Assembly: GCA_023144675.1 (NCBI GenBank)
Contig: JAGLFE010000416.1
Location: 1 to 7,658 of the forward strand
DNA: 7,658 bases
Source: Thiomargarita sp.
GTDB taxonomy: Bacteria > Pseudomonadota > Gammaproteobacteria > Beggiatoales > Beggiatoaceae
Direction of reading: 5' to 3'
Part shown: one piece after another, positions 7,152-7,658 of the stretch
How positions within the stretch are numbered: position 1 is the stretch's first letter
Layout: each line of letters opens with the position of its first letter
Program-made: the position numbers and the translations under genes
Notes under the pieces: model-generated
The model's input: only the letters and a program-made list of their open reading frames with translations
The model's database searches: none
Told to the model about the DNA's origin: nothing

Positions 7152-7388
7152 ATGTCACAATTAAATTTCACCATAAATGAATCACTATATCAGCAGGTAA
7201 AAGATTTTAATTCTATGGAAATAGAGTTAATCTCTAAATTAAAGTCCCGATTATCTACAAAAGTTTGGGATATTTCAAAACAAGATAATTTGAAACTTGA
7301 AGCTGATGATGAAAAAGAAATTTTGGTAATATTAGAAGATGAAACATTTATATCAAACGAAGATTTTAAAAAGAAGTTTGGTTTGTGA
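7152..7388 (+). CDS. Putative antitoxin of a RelE/ParE-type pair
   Basis: This 78-residue acidic small protein starts at the ATG served by AGAGGA. The N-terminus MSQLNFTINESLYQQV could be a beta strand followed by helix, the middle is helical (MEIELISKLKSRL), and the C-terminus is acidic and ends in FKKKFGL. No antitoxin family (Phd, RelB, ribbon-helix-helix) can be assigned confidently, so the role rests on its size, acidity and position 3 nt upstream of a RelE-like toxin gene. If correct, it would neutralise the toxin by direct binding and may repress the operon. Confidence 0.7.
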   Translation: MSQLNFTINESLYQQVKDFNSMEIELISKLKSRLSTKVWDISKQDNLKLEADDEKEILVILEDETFISNEDFKKKFGL

Positions 7389-7391
7389 TAC

Positions 7392-7631
7392 GTGAAAATA
7401 TCTTATTCTAAAACCTTTGAAAAAAAGTTTTCAAAATATGAGAGGAAGCTTCAAGAGAAAATATTTAATGCTATTCAAAATTTGCCAGATGGAGATGTTA
7501 AAAAATTAGTTGGAAATAAAATACCACCAATTTTTAGATTAAAAGTATCAAAATACAGGATATTATTTTACCAAAGTAAAGAAGAAATTAAAATATTAAA
7601 GGTTGATAGTAGAGGGGATATTTATAAATAA
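7392..7631 (+). CDS. RelE/ParE-superfamily toxin
   Basis: This 79-residue basic protein has the RelE/ParE pattern: an N-terminal strand (MKISYSKTFEKKF), a helical hairpin (about 10-30), LPDGDVKKLVG, then strands FRLKVSKYRILF and EIKILKVDSRGDIYK. Candidate functional residues are K43, R49, R56, R74 and Y78, matching in order the basic residues and C-terminal tyrosine of ribosome-dependent RelE mRNA cleavers. ParE-like gyrase inhibition cannot be excluded. It begins with GTG at 7392, 3 nt after the antitoxin-like stop, with no separate ribosome binding site beyond the antitoxin end, which suits translational coupling and a low toxin level. Its stop is 2 nt before the methyltransferase copy 3 start, so this pair probably shares a transcript with that gene. 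Confidence 0.85.
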   Translation: MKISYSKTFEKKFSKYERKLQEKIFNAIQNLPDGDVKKLVGNKIPPIFRLKVSKYRILFYQSKEEIKILKVDSRGDIYK

Positions 7632-7633
7632 CC

Positions 7634-7658
7634 ATGAACAAGCTAATCTTAGGCGACA
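7634..7658 (+). CDS. DNA methyltransferase 5' end, copy 3 (runs off the window)
   Basis: Only eight codons are present (MNKLILGD), identical in protein to the starts of the remnants at 3275 and 5178. It has AAG at codon 3 and TTA at codon 6 as in copy 2, but CTA at codon 4 as in copy 1; all these differences are silent. Being the last copy, it is the best candidate for the intact beta-class DNA methyltransferase gene, but it could equally be a third remnant. The ATG is preceded by AACC, as in copy 1, and by TAAATAAC, as in copy 2. No Shine-Dalgarno is seen apart from coupling to the toxin gene. Confidence 0.75.

Larger units (their letters stand above)
5304..7633 (+). other. Cassette B between methyltransferase 5' copies 2 and 3
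   Basis: This segment carries three plus-strand genes in tight order: the DUF4209 protein, a small antitoxin-like gene (14 nt later) and a RelE/ParE-like toxin (3 nt later). It ends 2 nt after the toxin stop, at the start codon of methyltransferase copy 3. No recombinase gene or terminal repeat is seen. Its status as a transferable unit is inferred from the flanking copies of the methyltransferase 5' end and from the gene types. Confidence 0.45.

Noticed and set aside
3201..7658. CRISPR array or insertion sequence as the explanation for the repeated segments
   Set aside because: There are only three widely spaced copies, they encode the start of a protein, and no transposase, inverted termini or regular spacers are visible.

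Overview
The window looks like an AT-rich gammaproteobacterial chromosome. Two housekeeping-type genes support this: a YrdA-like gamma-carbonic anhydrase and a CcoI-type copper P-type ATPase that carries the proteobacterial N-terminal cysteine-rich domain. The exact genus cannot be read from the sequence. A sulfur-oxidising or Thiotrichales-like relative is only a guess from composition and gene style.

Positions 1-3200 are an ordinary core region: yrdA (40-597), a short spacer with a weak hairpin, and ccoI (744-3200). From about 3201 to the right edge the window becomes an accessory, defence-like region. It is visibly richer in A+T: a hand count gives 12 G/C in bases 3541-3600, against 29 in bases 2161-2220 of ccoI (sample lines only).

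The accessory region is punctuated by three direct copies of the 5' end of one gene, an N6/N4 DNA methyltransferase whose product starts MNKLILGDNLEIL. Copy 1 (3275-3355) is cut after about 20-26 codons. Copy 2 (5178-5303) reaches the catalytic DPPF motif and NYEVI, then is cut. Copy 3 starts at 7634 and runs off the window, so it may be the intact gene. Two gene cassettes lie between the copies. Cassette A (3356-5177) holds an ABC/OLD-type AAA ATPase and an overlapping small protein with a possible PD-(D/E)xK nuclease core. Cassette B (5304-7633) holds a DUF4209/HEPN-like protein with an RxxxxH motif, followed by a small antitoxin-like gene and a RelE/ParE-like toxin gene. The toxin gene ends 2 nt before methyltransferase copy 3.

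The simplest reading is that the start of a methyltransferase gene has served repeatedly as a join point for defence cassettes. Each event left a short 5' remnant on the left and a (re)built methyltransferase start on the right. Differences between copies in the well-aligned part are all silent, so the copies descend from real, selected methyltransferase genes rather than from an assembly error. The functions of both cassettes in defence are inferred from domain types and context.
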